Shown: positions 14,771 through 21,796 of the stretch, in pieces
Numbering within the stretch: the stretch's first letter is position 1
Layout: each line of letters opens with the position of its first letter
Source of the DNA: UBA11524 sp963617205
GTDB taxonomy: Bacteria > Bacillota > Clostridia > Christensenellales > Aristaeellaceae
Assembly: GCA_963617205.1 (NCBI GenBank)
Contig: CAVEOA010000005.1
Location: 1-64,000 of the forward strand
Direction: 5' to 3'
Length of the DNA: 64,000 nucleotides
Translations under genes and position numbers: made by a program
The notes under the pieces: model-generated
Told to the model about the DNA's origin: nothing
What the model saw: the letters and a program-made list of their open reading frames with translations, nothing else
The model's database searches: none

Positions 14771-14928
14771 CCACGTTTTGACCACGCGCCACATGCGTTG
14801 GCAGCAAGAACATGCCGTATGTGCGCACTTGCTTGGCTGGTTGGCGAAATCTATCCCAACCCATGAAATGGATGAAAAATAGGCAAACGAAAGGACGTTT
14901 CGCAAAGCTGCGAAACGTCCTGTTCCCG
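14771..14928. other. Probable right end of the prophage next to tRNA-Pro
   Basis: Between the last phage gene and the tRNA lie 158 bp with no gene. Coding density, base composition and gene style change completely across it. The tRNA-Pro gene on the - strand has its 3' end facing the phage, the usual orientation when an integrase uses a tRNA 3' end as attB. The exact crossover cannot be set, because the other attachment site is outside the window. No integrase gene is present on this side. Confidence 0.55.
14892..14921 (-). terminator. Terminator of the tRNA operon
   Basis: A perfect 13-bp inverted repeat (AGGACGTTTCGCA with TGCGAAACGTCCT, 4-nt loop) lies 8 bp beyond the tRNA-Pro 3' end, followed on the - strand by a T-rich run. 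It may be phage DNA if integration replaced the tRNA 3' flank. Confidence 0.85.
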
Positions 14929-15002
14929 TCGAAGTGGTGGGATTCGAACCCACGGCCTTTTGGTCCCGAACCAAACGCGCTACCAAACTGCGCTACACCT
15001 CG
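14929..15002 (-). tRNA. tRNA-Pro(CGG)
   Basis: On the - strand the sequence folds into a full cloverleaf: acceptor CGAGGTG with CACTTCG, D-arm, anticodon stem TTTGG/CCAAA around loop TTCGGGA (anticodon CGG, reading CCG), and T-loop TTCGAAT with stem GTGGG/CCCAC. The discriminator base is A and CCA is not encoded. It is 6 bp downstream of tRNA-Thr. Confidence 0.96.
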
Positions 15003-15008
15003 AAAAAG

Positions 15009-15081
15009 AGCCAACAGAGGGACTCGAACCCTCGACCTGCGGTTTACGAAACCGCTGCTCTACCGACTGAGCCATGTTGGC
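15009..15081 (-). tRNA. tRNA-Thr(CGT)
   Basis: On the - strand: acceptor GCCAACA with TGTTGGC, D-arm GCTC/GAGC, anticodon stem GCGGT/ACCGC around loop TTCGTAA (anticodon CGT, reading ACG), and T-loop TTCGAGT with stem GAGGG/CCCTC. CCA is not encoded. Confidence 0.96.
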
Positions 15082-15104
15082 ACGCTGACCAAATCAGCTT
15101 TATC

Positions 15105-15133
15105 AGTATATCATGAAGCAACAAAAAAGTCAA
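15105..15133 (-). promoter_or_regulatory. Promoter of the tRNA-Thr/tRNA-Pro operon
   Basis: On the - strand TTGACT (15133-15128), 17-bp spacer and TATACT (15110-15105), about 24 bp before the tRNA-Thr 5' end. Confidence 0.85.
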
Positions 15134-15189
15134 GAGCAAATTTTGTTTTTTCTGAAATTCTTCGGCATCATGAATCTTTGCGGAAAATA

Positions 15190-15233
15190 CAAACGCCCGA
15201 CTCTGCGATAGAGCCGGACGCTGTTTGCATTTT
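15190..15233 (-). terminator. Terminator of rplS
   Basis: On the - strand a stem of about 14 bp with a few bulges (AAACAGCGTCCGGCTCT pairing with AGAGTCGGGCGTTTGT) is followed by ATTTTCC; the opposite strand has TTTTTTTCTG, so it may also work in the other direction. Confidence 0.65.
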
Positions 15234-15289
15234 TTTCTGTCATGCGGTCATGCGGACAGGATGTGACCTTCCCGCAGCACGATTCGCAA

Positions 15290-15640
15290 TCAGACGCGCT
15301 TGACTTCCTTGATCTTGGCAGCGCGACCCTGCAGAGAACGCAGGTAGTACAGCTTGGCGCGACGCACCTTACCGTGACGGATCACCGTGATGCTGCCCAG
15401 ACGGGGAGAATGTACGGGGAAAGTACGCTCCACACCGATGCCATAGGACACGCGGCGCACCGTGAAGGTTTCACGAATGCCACCGTTGCGCTTGGCAATC
15501 ACAACACCCTCAAAAGCCTGCAGACGCTCGGTCTTGCCTTCAACGACCTTCACCATCACCTTGACGGTGTCGCCGATGGCAATCGCGGGGATATCGCTGC
15601 GCAGCTGCTTCGCTTCAATCGAACGGATGATTTCGCTCAT
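15290..15640 (-). CDS. rplS: Ribosomal protein L19
   Basis: One hundred and sixteen residues, starting at ATG 15640 behind a strong GAAGGAAGGAGG site; longer in-frame starts lack support. It binds 23S rRNA at the 30S/50S interface. The sequence is full-length and carries the family pattern GDTVKVMVKVVEGKTERLQA, IAKRNGGIRETFTVRRVSYG, VERTFPVHSP and the C-terminal KVRRAKLYYLRSLQG. Unlike the usual rpsP-rimM-trmD-rplS order, rplS is here a single-gene unit with its own promoter and a leader of about 90 nt. Confidence 0.98.
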   Translation of the reverse strand: MSEIIRSIEAKQLRSDIPAIAIGDTVKVMVKVVEGKTERLQAFEGVVIAKRNGGIRETFTVRRVSYGIGVERTFPVHSPRLGSITVIRHGKVRRAKLYYLRSLQGRAAKIKEVKRV

Positions 15641-15732
15641 GTTGGTTCCTCCTTCCTTCATAGACGTTCGTATCCGACTCCGCATGAGTTCAGAGCTGCC
15701 GGAAAGAGGACCGTCCGTATGTCACATCGGAT

Positions 15733-15762
15733 ATTATATCACAAATCGTGTGGGGAATGCAA
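15733..15762 (-). promoter_or_regulatory. rplS promoter
   Basis: On the - strand TTGCAT (15762-15757), 18-bp spacer and TATAAT (15738-15733). The leader from there to the rplS start is long enough for a ribosomal-protein leader structure, which I could not fold with confidence. Confidence 0.75.
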
Positions 15763-15803
15763 GAGCTGCAGGAAGATTTTCTGCGTGTTTATTGTAGAAG
15801 TGA

Positions 15804-15857
15804 ATTCCCAAAGTAAATGCCACAGTAGCAGTAAGAAGTTGCATTTGCTCTGGGAAT
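15804..15857. repeat. Imperfect inverted repeat before the sigma factor gene
   Basis: Left arm 15804-15820 and right arm 15841-15857 pair over 17 bases with two mismatches, around a 20-base loop. CGTGTTTATT and GAATTCCC also recur as direct repeats around the arms (15783-15809 and 15859-15893). Confidence 0.7.
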
Positions 15858-15929
15858 CCACGTGTTTATTTTGGAATATTGCATGAAATTCCCTTCCTTC
15901 ATCGTTAAATAAATGAAGGAGGCGAGCAC

Positions 15930-16529
15930 ATGGATGAATTGACCCTTCGCCGCGCACAGAAAGGCGACGCTAACGCCTTTGAGCAGCTGATTACCCCTTA
16001 TGAACAGATGGTTTGGCGCGTTTGCTGGCATTATCTGCATCATCGTGAGGACGCGATGGATTGTGCCCAGGACGTTATGCTCAAGGCGTGGCGCTCCATT
16101 GGGCAATATCAGCAGGATTGCAGCTTTTCGAGCTGGTTGTATCGCATCGCGGGCAGCGTCTGCATCGATTTTCTGCGCCGTCAAAGGCGTATGGTGCCGT
16201 CCGATTCCATGGACGCGATGGCGGAAAACGGTTACGACCCTGCGGATGACGCGCCTGCCCCCGATGTGTCCCTGTTGCAGAAGGAGTCTGCCGAAACGCT
16301 GTTCCGTGCCATCGACAGTCTGCCGGAGGACATGCGCACGGTGGTTATCCTCTACGCGTTCGAGCAGCTCCGCTATGAGGATATTGCACAGATTACCAAT
16401 GTGTCAGTCGGGACGGTTAAGAGCCGCCTGAACCGTGCTCGTGCCAAATTGCTTGCTTTTGTTCGTGAAAATCGGGAACAAACTGCGGATTTCAGCGTCA
16501 AACAGGATGAAAGGGGGACAGCGAAATGA
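15930..16529 (+). CDS. ECF-type RNA polymerase sigma factor
   Basis: One hundred and ninety-nine residues from ATG 15930 (site AAGGAGG) to TGA 16527-16529. It directs RNA polymerase to stress- or envelope-type promoters. Region 2 is at residues 25-90 (HHREDAMDCAQDVMLKAWRS, FSSWLYRIAGSVCIDFLRRQ), followed by an acidic linker and region 4 with helix-turn-helix at residues 150-190 (YEDIAQITNVSVGTVKSRL NRARAKL). The stop overlaps the start of the next gene (ATGA), so the pair is translationally coupled, as is normal for an ECF factor and its regulator. Confidence 0.95.
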   Translation: MDELTLRRAQKGDANAFEQLITPYEQMVWRVCWHYLHHREDAMDCAQDVMLKAWRSIGQYQQDCSFSSWLYRIAGSVCIDFLRRQRRMVPSDSMDAMAENGYDPADDAPAPDVSLLQKESAETLFRAIDSLPEDMRTVVILYAFEQLRYEDIAQITNVSVGTVKSRLNRARAKLLAFVRENREQTADFSVKQDERGTAK

Positions 16530-17611
16530 CTCAGAAGCAATCAAATCACGAAGATGACGTCCTCCGAACGTGCCTGTCGTCCCTGAACGAGCAAGTGCCG
16601 GACATGCCGGCGAATTTTCACGCGCAGTGGACGACTCTTGTGAAGGAGGATGCCATGAAGCATGATGAACCGAAGCAGCCTGAAAGGAAGCGGATGTGGA
16701 CACGCGTGCTGTCTGTTGCGGCGGCGCTTGTGTTTGTTGTGGGCGGAACGCTGCTGACGAAGGACAAGCTCTCGCTGACCGGCACCGCAGGCAGCGCAGA
16801 CAGCAAGCTGCGGTACAGCACGACTGCCGGCTATGATGAGGACGCCGTTGCCGAATACGAGATCGCGGACGACAGCGGCGGCATGATGATGTTCGCCAGC
16901 AATAACGCGAACGATTCGACTGATAGCGTCGTGTCTGACCGAAAAATCATTCGCACCGTTTCCATGACCGTCAAGACGACCGCTTACGAGGACAGCATGC
17001 AGCGCATCGAGTCGATGCTTTCGCAGTATGATGCGTATCTGGAGAGCTCGAGCGAATACACAAATTCGCGCAATCTGCGCACGGTGTCGCTGACGATTCG
17101 CGTGCCTGCGGAGCAGCTTGATGCGTTTCTGAGCGGCACTGACACCATCGGACGCGTTACAAGCCGCGATATGACGTCCACCGATGTCACCGCGAGCTAT
17201 CAGGACACCGCCGCTCGGCTGGAGAACCAACGGCTGCTGCTTACGCGGCTTCAGACGCTGACCGATACGGCGGCGGATTTGTCAAGCCTGCTTGAGCTGG
17301 AAAACCAGATTGCCGACACGCAGTACAACATCGAGCAGCTTGAACGCAGCCTTGCCTCGACAGACAAGCGGGTCAGCGAATCAACGGTCTACCTGACGAT
17401 GAACGAGGAAGCGCAGCCTGACCTGACGGACGATACAAAAACGCTCGGCGAGCGCATCGAAAGCGCCTTGCAGACCGGTTGGAATGCATTCATCACGTTC
17501 CTGCAGGATTGCCTCGTTTTCCTGACCGCCGCGCTGCCGTTTATCGCAGTCTGCGTGGTTGTCTTCCTCATCGTCATCATCGTTAGAAAGGTCAGAAAAA
17601 AGCGCAAATAA
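16526..17611 (+). CDS. DUF4349 membrane protein, probable sigma-factor partner
   Basis: Three hundred and sixty-one residues from ATG 16526, overlapping the sigma gene, to TAA 17609-17611. A cytoplasmic N-terminus of about 50 residues is followed by a membrane helix (VLSVAAALVFVVGGTLL), an extracellular DUF4349 domain (IRTVSMTVKTTAYEDSMQRI, SLTIRVPAEQLDAFL, SRDMTSTDVTASYQDTAARL), a coiled coil at 230-290 and a C-terminal membrane helix with a basic end. The N-terminal segment lacks the His-x3-Cys-x2-Cys zinc motif of classic anti-sigma factors but occupies the same position, so an anti-sigma role is inference from the coupling. Confidence 0.85.
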   Translation: MTQKQSNHEDDVLRTCLSSLNEQVPDMPANFHAQWTTLVKEDAMKHDEPKQPERKRMWTRVLSVAAALVFVVGGTLLTKDKLSLTGTAGSADSKLRYSTTAGYDEDAVAEYEIADDSGGMMMFASNNANDSTDSVVSDRKIIRTVSMTVKTTAYEDSMQRIESMLSQYDAYLESSSEYTNSRNLRTVSLTIRVPAEQLDAFLSGTDTIGRVTSRDMTSTDVTASYQDTAARLENQRLLLTRLQTLTDTAADLSSLLELENQIADTQYNIEQLERSLASTDKRVSESTVYLTMNEEAQPDLTDDTKTLGERIESALQTGWNAFITFLQDCLVFLTAALPFIAVCVVVFLIVIIVRKVRKKRK

Positions 17612-17616
17612 ATCGA

Positions 17617-17653
17617 AAAGAACGCAGCTCCGATTGCAGGAACTGCGTTCTTT
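17617..17653. terminator. Bidirectional terminator between convergent genes
   Basis: AAAGAACGCAG and CTGCGTTCTTT form an 11-bp perfect stem with a short extension, flanked by A and T runs on both sides. It serves the DUF4349 gene and the methyltransferase. Confidence 0.88.
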
Positions 17654-18877
17654 CTATTCCTTCCATTGGTACACGCGCTTGCGGCATGCGGCATCGACCG
17701 TCACAACCGCCAGCTGATGGAGGTTGTCCGGCACGACTGTCAGCCACGGCAGATCAGGGGTTTTCCTGGAACGGCTGAAACGCTGCAGGATGCGCACGCC
17801 CTCCTCCGTCAAATCGCCGACAGCCCAGCTTTCGAGCGTATCGAGCTGCTGGGGCGTCCTCGGGAAGCACGGATGCGTTGCGGTGAAGCCGGTCAACAGC
17901 AGCATACTGCCTGCGCCCTTGCATTCGCCTTCCAGCGCGGTTGCATCCATCGTGCAGGGGCAGTCTATCGTCAGATTGCTGCTGTTCAACCGGTTCGCCG
18001 CAGTCAGGACGGTTTCCGGCAGCTTGTCAACCCCGACAAACCGGCAGCCGAGCGACTGCGCCGCCTCAAGCGTCGTTCCACTGCCGCAGCACAGATCGAC
18101 CACCAAATCCCCCTTTTGCACGACGGGAAGAAGCATCCTTTCCAGAAGCTTGAGCGGCTTTTGCGTCGGATAACCCATGCGTTCGGGGTCGCGCTGCTGC
18201 AGGAAGCCGATGTCGCTCCACACGTCCCCCGGATACACCGGCGCATCATCGTAATAACGGTAGATTTTTCCGCCGGACTTGATTTGACTGTATGCCCTGC
18301 CATCCTCATCGACGCAGCGGCGCATGTGGTTCTTGCGGTTTTCCGTCCTCGGCAGCGGCACGCGCATCAGGTCAAACGCGTACTTTTTTGTCTTGGCATA
18401 CAGGAGAATCGTGTCATGCTTCCGGCTGAAATATTTTTTTGCGCGTCCGCCGCTTTCATAGCTCCAGATGATTTCGTTGAGGAACATATCCTCGCCGAAA
18501 ACCTCATCACACAGAAGCCTTGCATAGGCCGTAGAACGCCAGTCGAGATGAAGATACATCACGCCGCTCGGCTGAAGCAGTTTGTTGGCCTGCTCAATCA
18601 TCCGCCGGAGCATCAGCAGATATGCTTCGCGGCTCTCGTGGCGGTCGCAGTACGCCGGATATTCGGGCATCGGCTTGCCGGAACGCCACCCTTCCGTGCC
18701 GAAGCAGCGCCGCCGGATAAACTGGTCGCCCGTCATGAAGGGCGGGTCAATGTACACGACCTGCACTTGACCGGACAGCGCGTCCAGCAACGGATGACCA
18801 TCGGCGGCATCGGCGCAGAGCAGCAGATTTTCTCCCTTGCCGTACGTTTCCCTCGGCACATTGACTGGTTCAAACAT
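17654..18877 (-). CDS. Orphan beta-class DNA methyltransferase
   Basis: Four hundred and seven residues from ATG 18877 to TAG 17656-17654. It should transfer a methyl group from S-adenosylmethionine to an adenine or cytosine amino group. Catalytic motif IV DPPF is at residues 44-47, and the cofactor motif (VVDLCCGSGTTLEAAQSL, then FVGVD) comes about 200 residues later; this order marks the beta class. The region between (RRCVDEDGRAYSQIKSGGK) is probably the recognition part. About 110 extra C-terminal residues form a second small domain. No restriction endonuclease is nearby, so it is an orphan. It starts inside the preceding gene on the same strand. It is one of two host genes here that stop with TAG. 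Confidence 0.9.
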   Translation of the reverse strand: MFEPVNVPRETYGKGENLLLCADAADGHPLLDALSGQVQVVYIDPPFMTGDQFIRRRCFGTEGWRSGKPMPEYPAYCDRHESREAYLLMLRRMIEQANKLLQPSGVMYLHLDWRSTAYARLLCDEVFGEDMFLNEIIWSYESGGRAKKYFSRKHDTILLYAKTKKYAFDLMRVPLPRTENRKNHMRRCVDEDGRAYSQIKSGGKIYRYYDDAPVYPGDVWSDIGFLQQRDPERMGYPTQKPLKLLERMLLPVVQKGDLVVDLCCGSGTTLEAAQSLGCRFVGVDKLPETVLTAANRLNSSNLTIDCPCTMDATALEGECKGAGSMLLLTGFTATHPCFPRTPQQLDTLESWAVGDLTEEGVRILQRFSRSRKTPDLPWLTVVPDNLHQLAVVTVDAACRKRVYQWKE

Positions 18878-19379
18878 CGCTGCTTCCTCCGATATACTGC
18901 CGTCTGACTGCATGAAGCTCATCCTGCATGCTCGTCAGCAGCGCCAAGTGCGCCGCGAGCTTTTCATTTTCGACAAGGTACTTTCCCGCCTCGCGGACAC
19001 GCGCCACAAACGTCTGCGACAGCGCCTGCTTTCCCTGCTTCGCCAGCGGACACACTGCACGCGCAGCCGCATCCATGGCGACCTTCACGCCGTCCTCGCG
19101 CACGAGAATCAGCAGCGGAAACATCCGGCACGCCAGCGGACGGTTTGCCCGATTGCAATGCCCGGAGCAGATGAGCAGCGTTCCCTGCTTCGTCGGGAAC
19201 ATGCGGAAGGACGCATCATCCGCATAGAACGTCTCTTCGCCCGGAAAGAGCAGCATTCCTGTCTGCTCGCCGGGATGACTCCGGCAGCATGTGGTGCCGC
19301 AGATCAGCCCGCAGTCCGAGCATAGGGGCGTTACGTCCATCAGCAAATCTCTCGCTCTTCGCAGCTCTTCCGGAAGCAT
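18870..19379 (-). CDS. YkgJ-like Cys-cluster protein
   Basis: One hundred and sixty-nine residues from ATG 19379 (site GGGAGGAAT) to TGA 18872-18870, overlapping the methyltransferase start by 8 bp. Cysteines are arranged as in zinc/iron-chelating YkgJ-like proteins: CSDCGLICGTTCC at residues 20-35, a second group SGHCNRANRPLACRMFPL, and AVCPLA. These would hold a metal or iron-sulfur centre; no reaction is established for the family. Coupling to a DNA methyltransferase is unusual, and whether they act together is unknown. Confidence 0.78.
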   Translation of the reverse strand: MLPEELRRARDLLMDVTPLCSDCGLICGTTCCRSHPGEQTGMLLFPGEETFYADDASFRMFPTKQGTLLICSGHCNRANRPLACRMFPLLILVREDGVKVAMDAAARAVCPLAKQGKQALSQTFVARVREAGKYLVENEKLAAHLALLTSMQDELHAVRRQYIGGSSDV

Positions 19380-19567
19380 CCTGATTCCTCCCATGCATTC
19401 ATACTGTCTATTTTACAACGTTTTGGGCGTTCTGCATAGTCTTTCAGGCACGGAATTTGCAAAAACAGAAGGCAACACCATGCGATTCGTCGGCGCTGAA
19501 CTGCGCGGTATTGCCATAAGCTGATTCATACGCGGGAAATGGATGCGGATGGCGTGCCTCAATTACG

Positions 19568-19604
19568 AAAAAGGTTCAAGGAGCTTCATGCCTTGAACCT
19601 TTTC
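19568..19604. terminator. Terminator downstream of the HPr-like gene
   Basis: AAAAAGGTTCAAGG and CCTTGAACCTTTT form a perfect 12-13 bp stem with a 10-nt loop, flanked by A and T runs. It ends the murB-rapZ-whiA-HPr operon on the - strand. Confidence 0.88.
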
Positions 19605-19609
19605 ACGCG

Positions 19610-19861
19610 TTACTGGACAAATAATGCGAGCACTGCTTCGGCTGCCTGCTCCTCATCAGGACCATCGACCACCAGAAACATCTCGTTCTGCTCATCCGCG
19701 TCAAGCGACAGCAGACCCAGCATCGACTTTGCGTTCACGACCTTCTGATGGCGGCGAATCATGACCCGCGACTCATATCGGGATGCTGTTTCGACAACCT
19801 GCGCCGCATTGGAACGTGTCAGCGGCTGGTAATTGGGAAATGTAATCGGCTTCACGATCAT
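19610..19861 (-). CDS. HPr/Crh-like protein without the phospho-acceptor histidine
   Basis: Eighty-three residues from ATG 19861 (site AGGGAGGAATT) to TAA 19612-19610. It has the HPr fold length and the regulatory serine region (VNAKSMLGLLSL, Ser46 equivalent), but the active-site segment usually GIHARPA is PLTRSNA, so His15, Arg17 and Pro18 are all replaced. It cannot pass phosphate in the sugar phosphotransferase chain. It resembles Crh, the regulatory HPr variant phosphorylated on Ser46 by HprK, encoded next to whiA in Bacillota. It lies 37 bp after whiA. Confidence 0.85.
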   Translation of the reverse strand: MIVKPITFPNYQPLTRSNAAQVVETASRYESRVMIRRHQKVVNAKSMLGLLSLDADEQNEMFLVVDGPDEEQAAEAVLALFVQ

Positions 19862-19898
19862 TGGAATTCCTCCCTGTTGTTTGATTCATAGGAATAAA

Positions 19899-20882
19899 TT
19901 ATCGATCCGGCACCTGTGCGGCTGCTTCCCTGCGCGCCTGCTCCTCCGCCTCATGAATAATCTCCATCAGCCTTCGCATCCGGTGGTTCACGGCGGATTT
20001 CGACAGCGGCGGCTGCGCTTGATTGCCCAGCTCCGTCAGGGATAGATCAACATTTTCGAGCCTCAGGCGTGCGATTTCCTGCAGTGCCGGCGGAAGCTCA
20101 CGAAGCCCGTGCGCAATGGTGTACCAGCGGATGGCGTTCACCTGCTGCATCGCGGCATTGAGCATCTTTTCCGAGTTGTGTTCATCGCAGTTGATGGCGC
20201 GGTTCGCAGCGCCTCGCGCCTGTTTTCGGATGCGCACGTTTTCCAGCGCAAACACGCTCGCCGACGCACCCATCAGCGCAAGGCAGTCCGAAATCTGCTG
20301 CGCTCCCTTCAGGTAGATGACGGTTTGCCCCTTGCGCTCGAAGATGTGGACGGGAAGCTCCGCCTTTTCCAGCACACGCGTCAGCTCACGAACAAAGCCC
20401 GTTTCAGATGTGGTAATTTCAAAATGATAATCCTTTTCGGGGGCTGACATCGTCCCTGCGCCGAGGAAGGCTGCCCGAAGATACGCGCGTCGGCAGCACT
20501 GACGGGTCAGGTGATGGCGCACAATCGTCCGGCGGTACGAGATGCTGCCGTCCTCACCCTGCTCAATCAGGTGGAGTGCCAGCATCAGCCGCTTCGAGTC
20601 CTCATCGCCGATGGTCAGCACGCAGGTGCGCTGTCCGCCGAGCCGCGCATGCTGAACATAATGCAGCCTTGGCGTAATCGACAGCCGCGCCGTCAGCAGG
20701 CGGAAGATTCGCCGCGCCAGCGCCGTGTTTTCCACGCGGTACTGCACCTGCACGCGTCCCAAGCCGTGGAATGTCAGCGATCCGCTTGTGCGGTAGAGCG
20801 CCGCCAGTTCGCTGAGCATGCAGCAGCTTTTTCCAAGCTCCAGCCGGCAAAGCTCCTCCTTGACCGTGGCTGAAAACGACAT
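19899..20882 (-). CDS. whiA: WhiA-type DNA-binding regulator
   Basis: Three hundred and twenty-seven residues from ATG 20882 to TAA 19901-19899. The N-terminal two-thirds is a LAGLIDADG-like fold without catalytic role (SFSATVKEELCRLE, CCRRAYLRAAFLGAGTMS, KDYHFEITTSETGF), and the C-terminal 90 residues are a helix-turn-helix (LRLENVDLSLTELGNQAQPP, SKSAVNHRMRRLMEI). WhiA links cell division and chromosome segregation in Gram-positive bacteria. The start is 1 bp after the rapZ stop. The Cys-rich N-terminus is slightly unusual. Confidence 0.97.
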   Translation of the reverse strand: MSFSATVKEELCRLELGKSCCMLSELAALYRTSGSLTFHGLGRVQVQYRVENTALARRIFRLLTARLSITPRLHYVQHARLGGQRTCVLTIGDEDSKRLMLALHLIEQGEDGSISYRRTIVRHHLTRQCCRRAYLRAAFLGAGTMSAPEKDYHFEITTSETGFVRELTRVLEKAELPVHIFERKGQTVIYLKGAQQISDCLALMGASASVFALENVRIRKQARGAANRAINCDEHNSEKMLNAAMQQVNAIRWYTIAHGLRELPPALQEIARLRLENVDLSLTELGNQAQPPLSKSAVNHRMRRLMEIIHEAEEQARREAAAQVPDR

Positions 20883-21782
20883 TTAGACTCCCTCCGGTTT
20901 TTCCTTCCAGTGCGCCTGCTCCAGCTCCAAATCGCGGTGTTCGATGCTGACGGAATAACCTGTCTCACGCAGATACGCCGCGAGCGCCTCGCTGATGGCG
21001 ACGCTGCGGTGCGCACCGCCCGTGCAGCCGATGGCAATCGACAGGCGATGCTTTCCCTCCTCCTGATAATGCGGCAGCAGGAAGGAAAGCAAATCCTTCA
21101 TCTTTGCCAGAAATTCCTGCGTCACCGGATGATTCAGCACAAAATCGCGCACGTCCGCATCGAGCCCTGTGTGACTGCCCAACCCCGGAATGTAGAACGG
21201 ATTCGGCAGGAAGCGCACGTCAAACACGAGGTCGGCCTGCATCGGCAAACCGCGCTTATATCCGAATGAGTTCATCTCGATGTGCATTGCACCGAGCTGG
21301 TCTGTGCTGCTCAGGAAGCTTGACAGCTTTGCGCGAAGCTGCCGGGGCTTCAGGCTGGTTGTGTCGATAATGTAATTTGCCGTTTCACGCAGCGGCTGCA
21401 TAATCGCGCGTTCGCGGGTAATTGCCTCCATCAGGCTGACGTTTTCGCCTGCCAGCGGATGGTCGCGGCGCGTTTCCTTATAGCGGCTGACGAGCACATC
21501 GTCCGATGCCTCCAGATACAGGATTTCAACCTGATAGCCAACGCCGCGCGCTTCCGCGATGATGTCGCAGACCGCCTTTGCATCGAAGAAGTCGGCACTG
21601 CGCACGTCTACCGCCATCGCGACAAGCGGACGGTTCAGCGCGGATTTCTCGATGGCCTCCATCATGCGGAACATCATGTTGGGCGGCAGATTATCCACGC
21701 AAAACGCGCCCATGTCCTCCAGATAGCGGTTGACAGACGTTTTCCCGGCGCCGCTCAGCCCTGTCACCATGAGAAACCGCAT
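20883..21782 (-). CDS. rapZ: RapZ-family nucleotide-binding protein
   Basis: Two hundred and ninety-nine residues from ATG 21782 (site GGGAG, 9 bp away; ATG 21791 is too near it) to TAA 20885-20883. Walker A GLSGAGKTS is at residues 8-16, with DNLPPNM near residue 35 and the C-terminal domain motif AIGCTGGAHRSVAISEAL. The protein binds nucleotides and, in other bacteria, controls amino-sugar synthesis. It sits between murB (5-14 bp upstream) and whiA. The usual neighbour yvcK/glmR is missing from this position. Confidence 0.97.
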   Translation of the reverse strand: MRFLMVTGLSGAGKTSVNRYLEDMGAFCVDNLPPNMMFRMMEAIEKSALNRPLVAMAVDVRSADFFDAKAVCDIIAEARGVGYQVEILYLEASDDVLVSRYKETRRDHPLAGENVSLMEAITRERAIMQPLRETANYIIDTTSLKPRQLRAKLSSFLSSTDQLGAMHIEMNSFGYKRGLPMQADLVFDVRFLPNPFYIPGLGSHTGLDADVRDFVLNHPVTQEFLAKMKDLLSFLLPHYQEEGKHRLSIAIGCTGGAHRSVAISEALAAYLRETGYSVSIEHRDLELEQAHWKEKPEGV

Positions 21783-21796
21783 GATTGTCATCTCCC

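Noticed and set aside
17666..18907. Long + strand frame opposite the methyltransferase
   Set aside because: It is the antisense shadow of a gene with clear motifs; such frames are common in GC-rich DNA.
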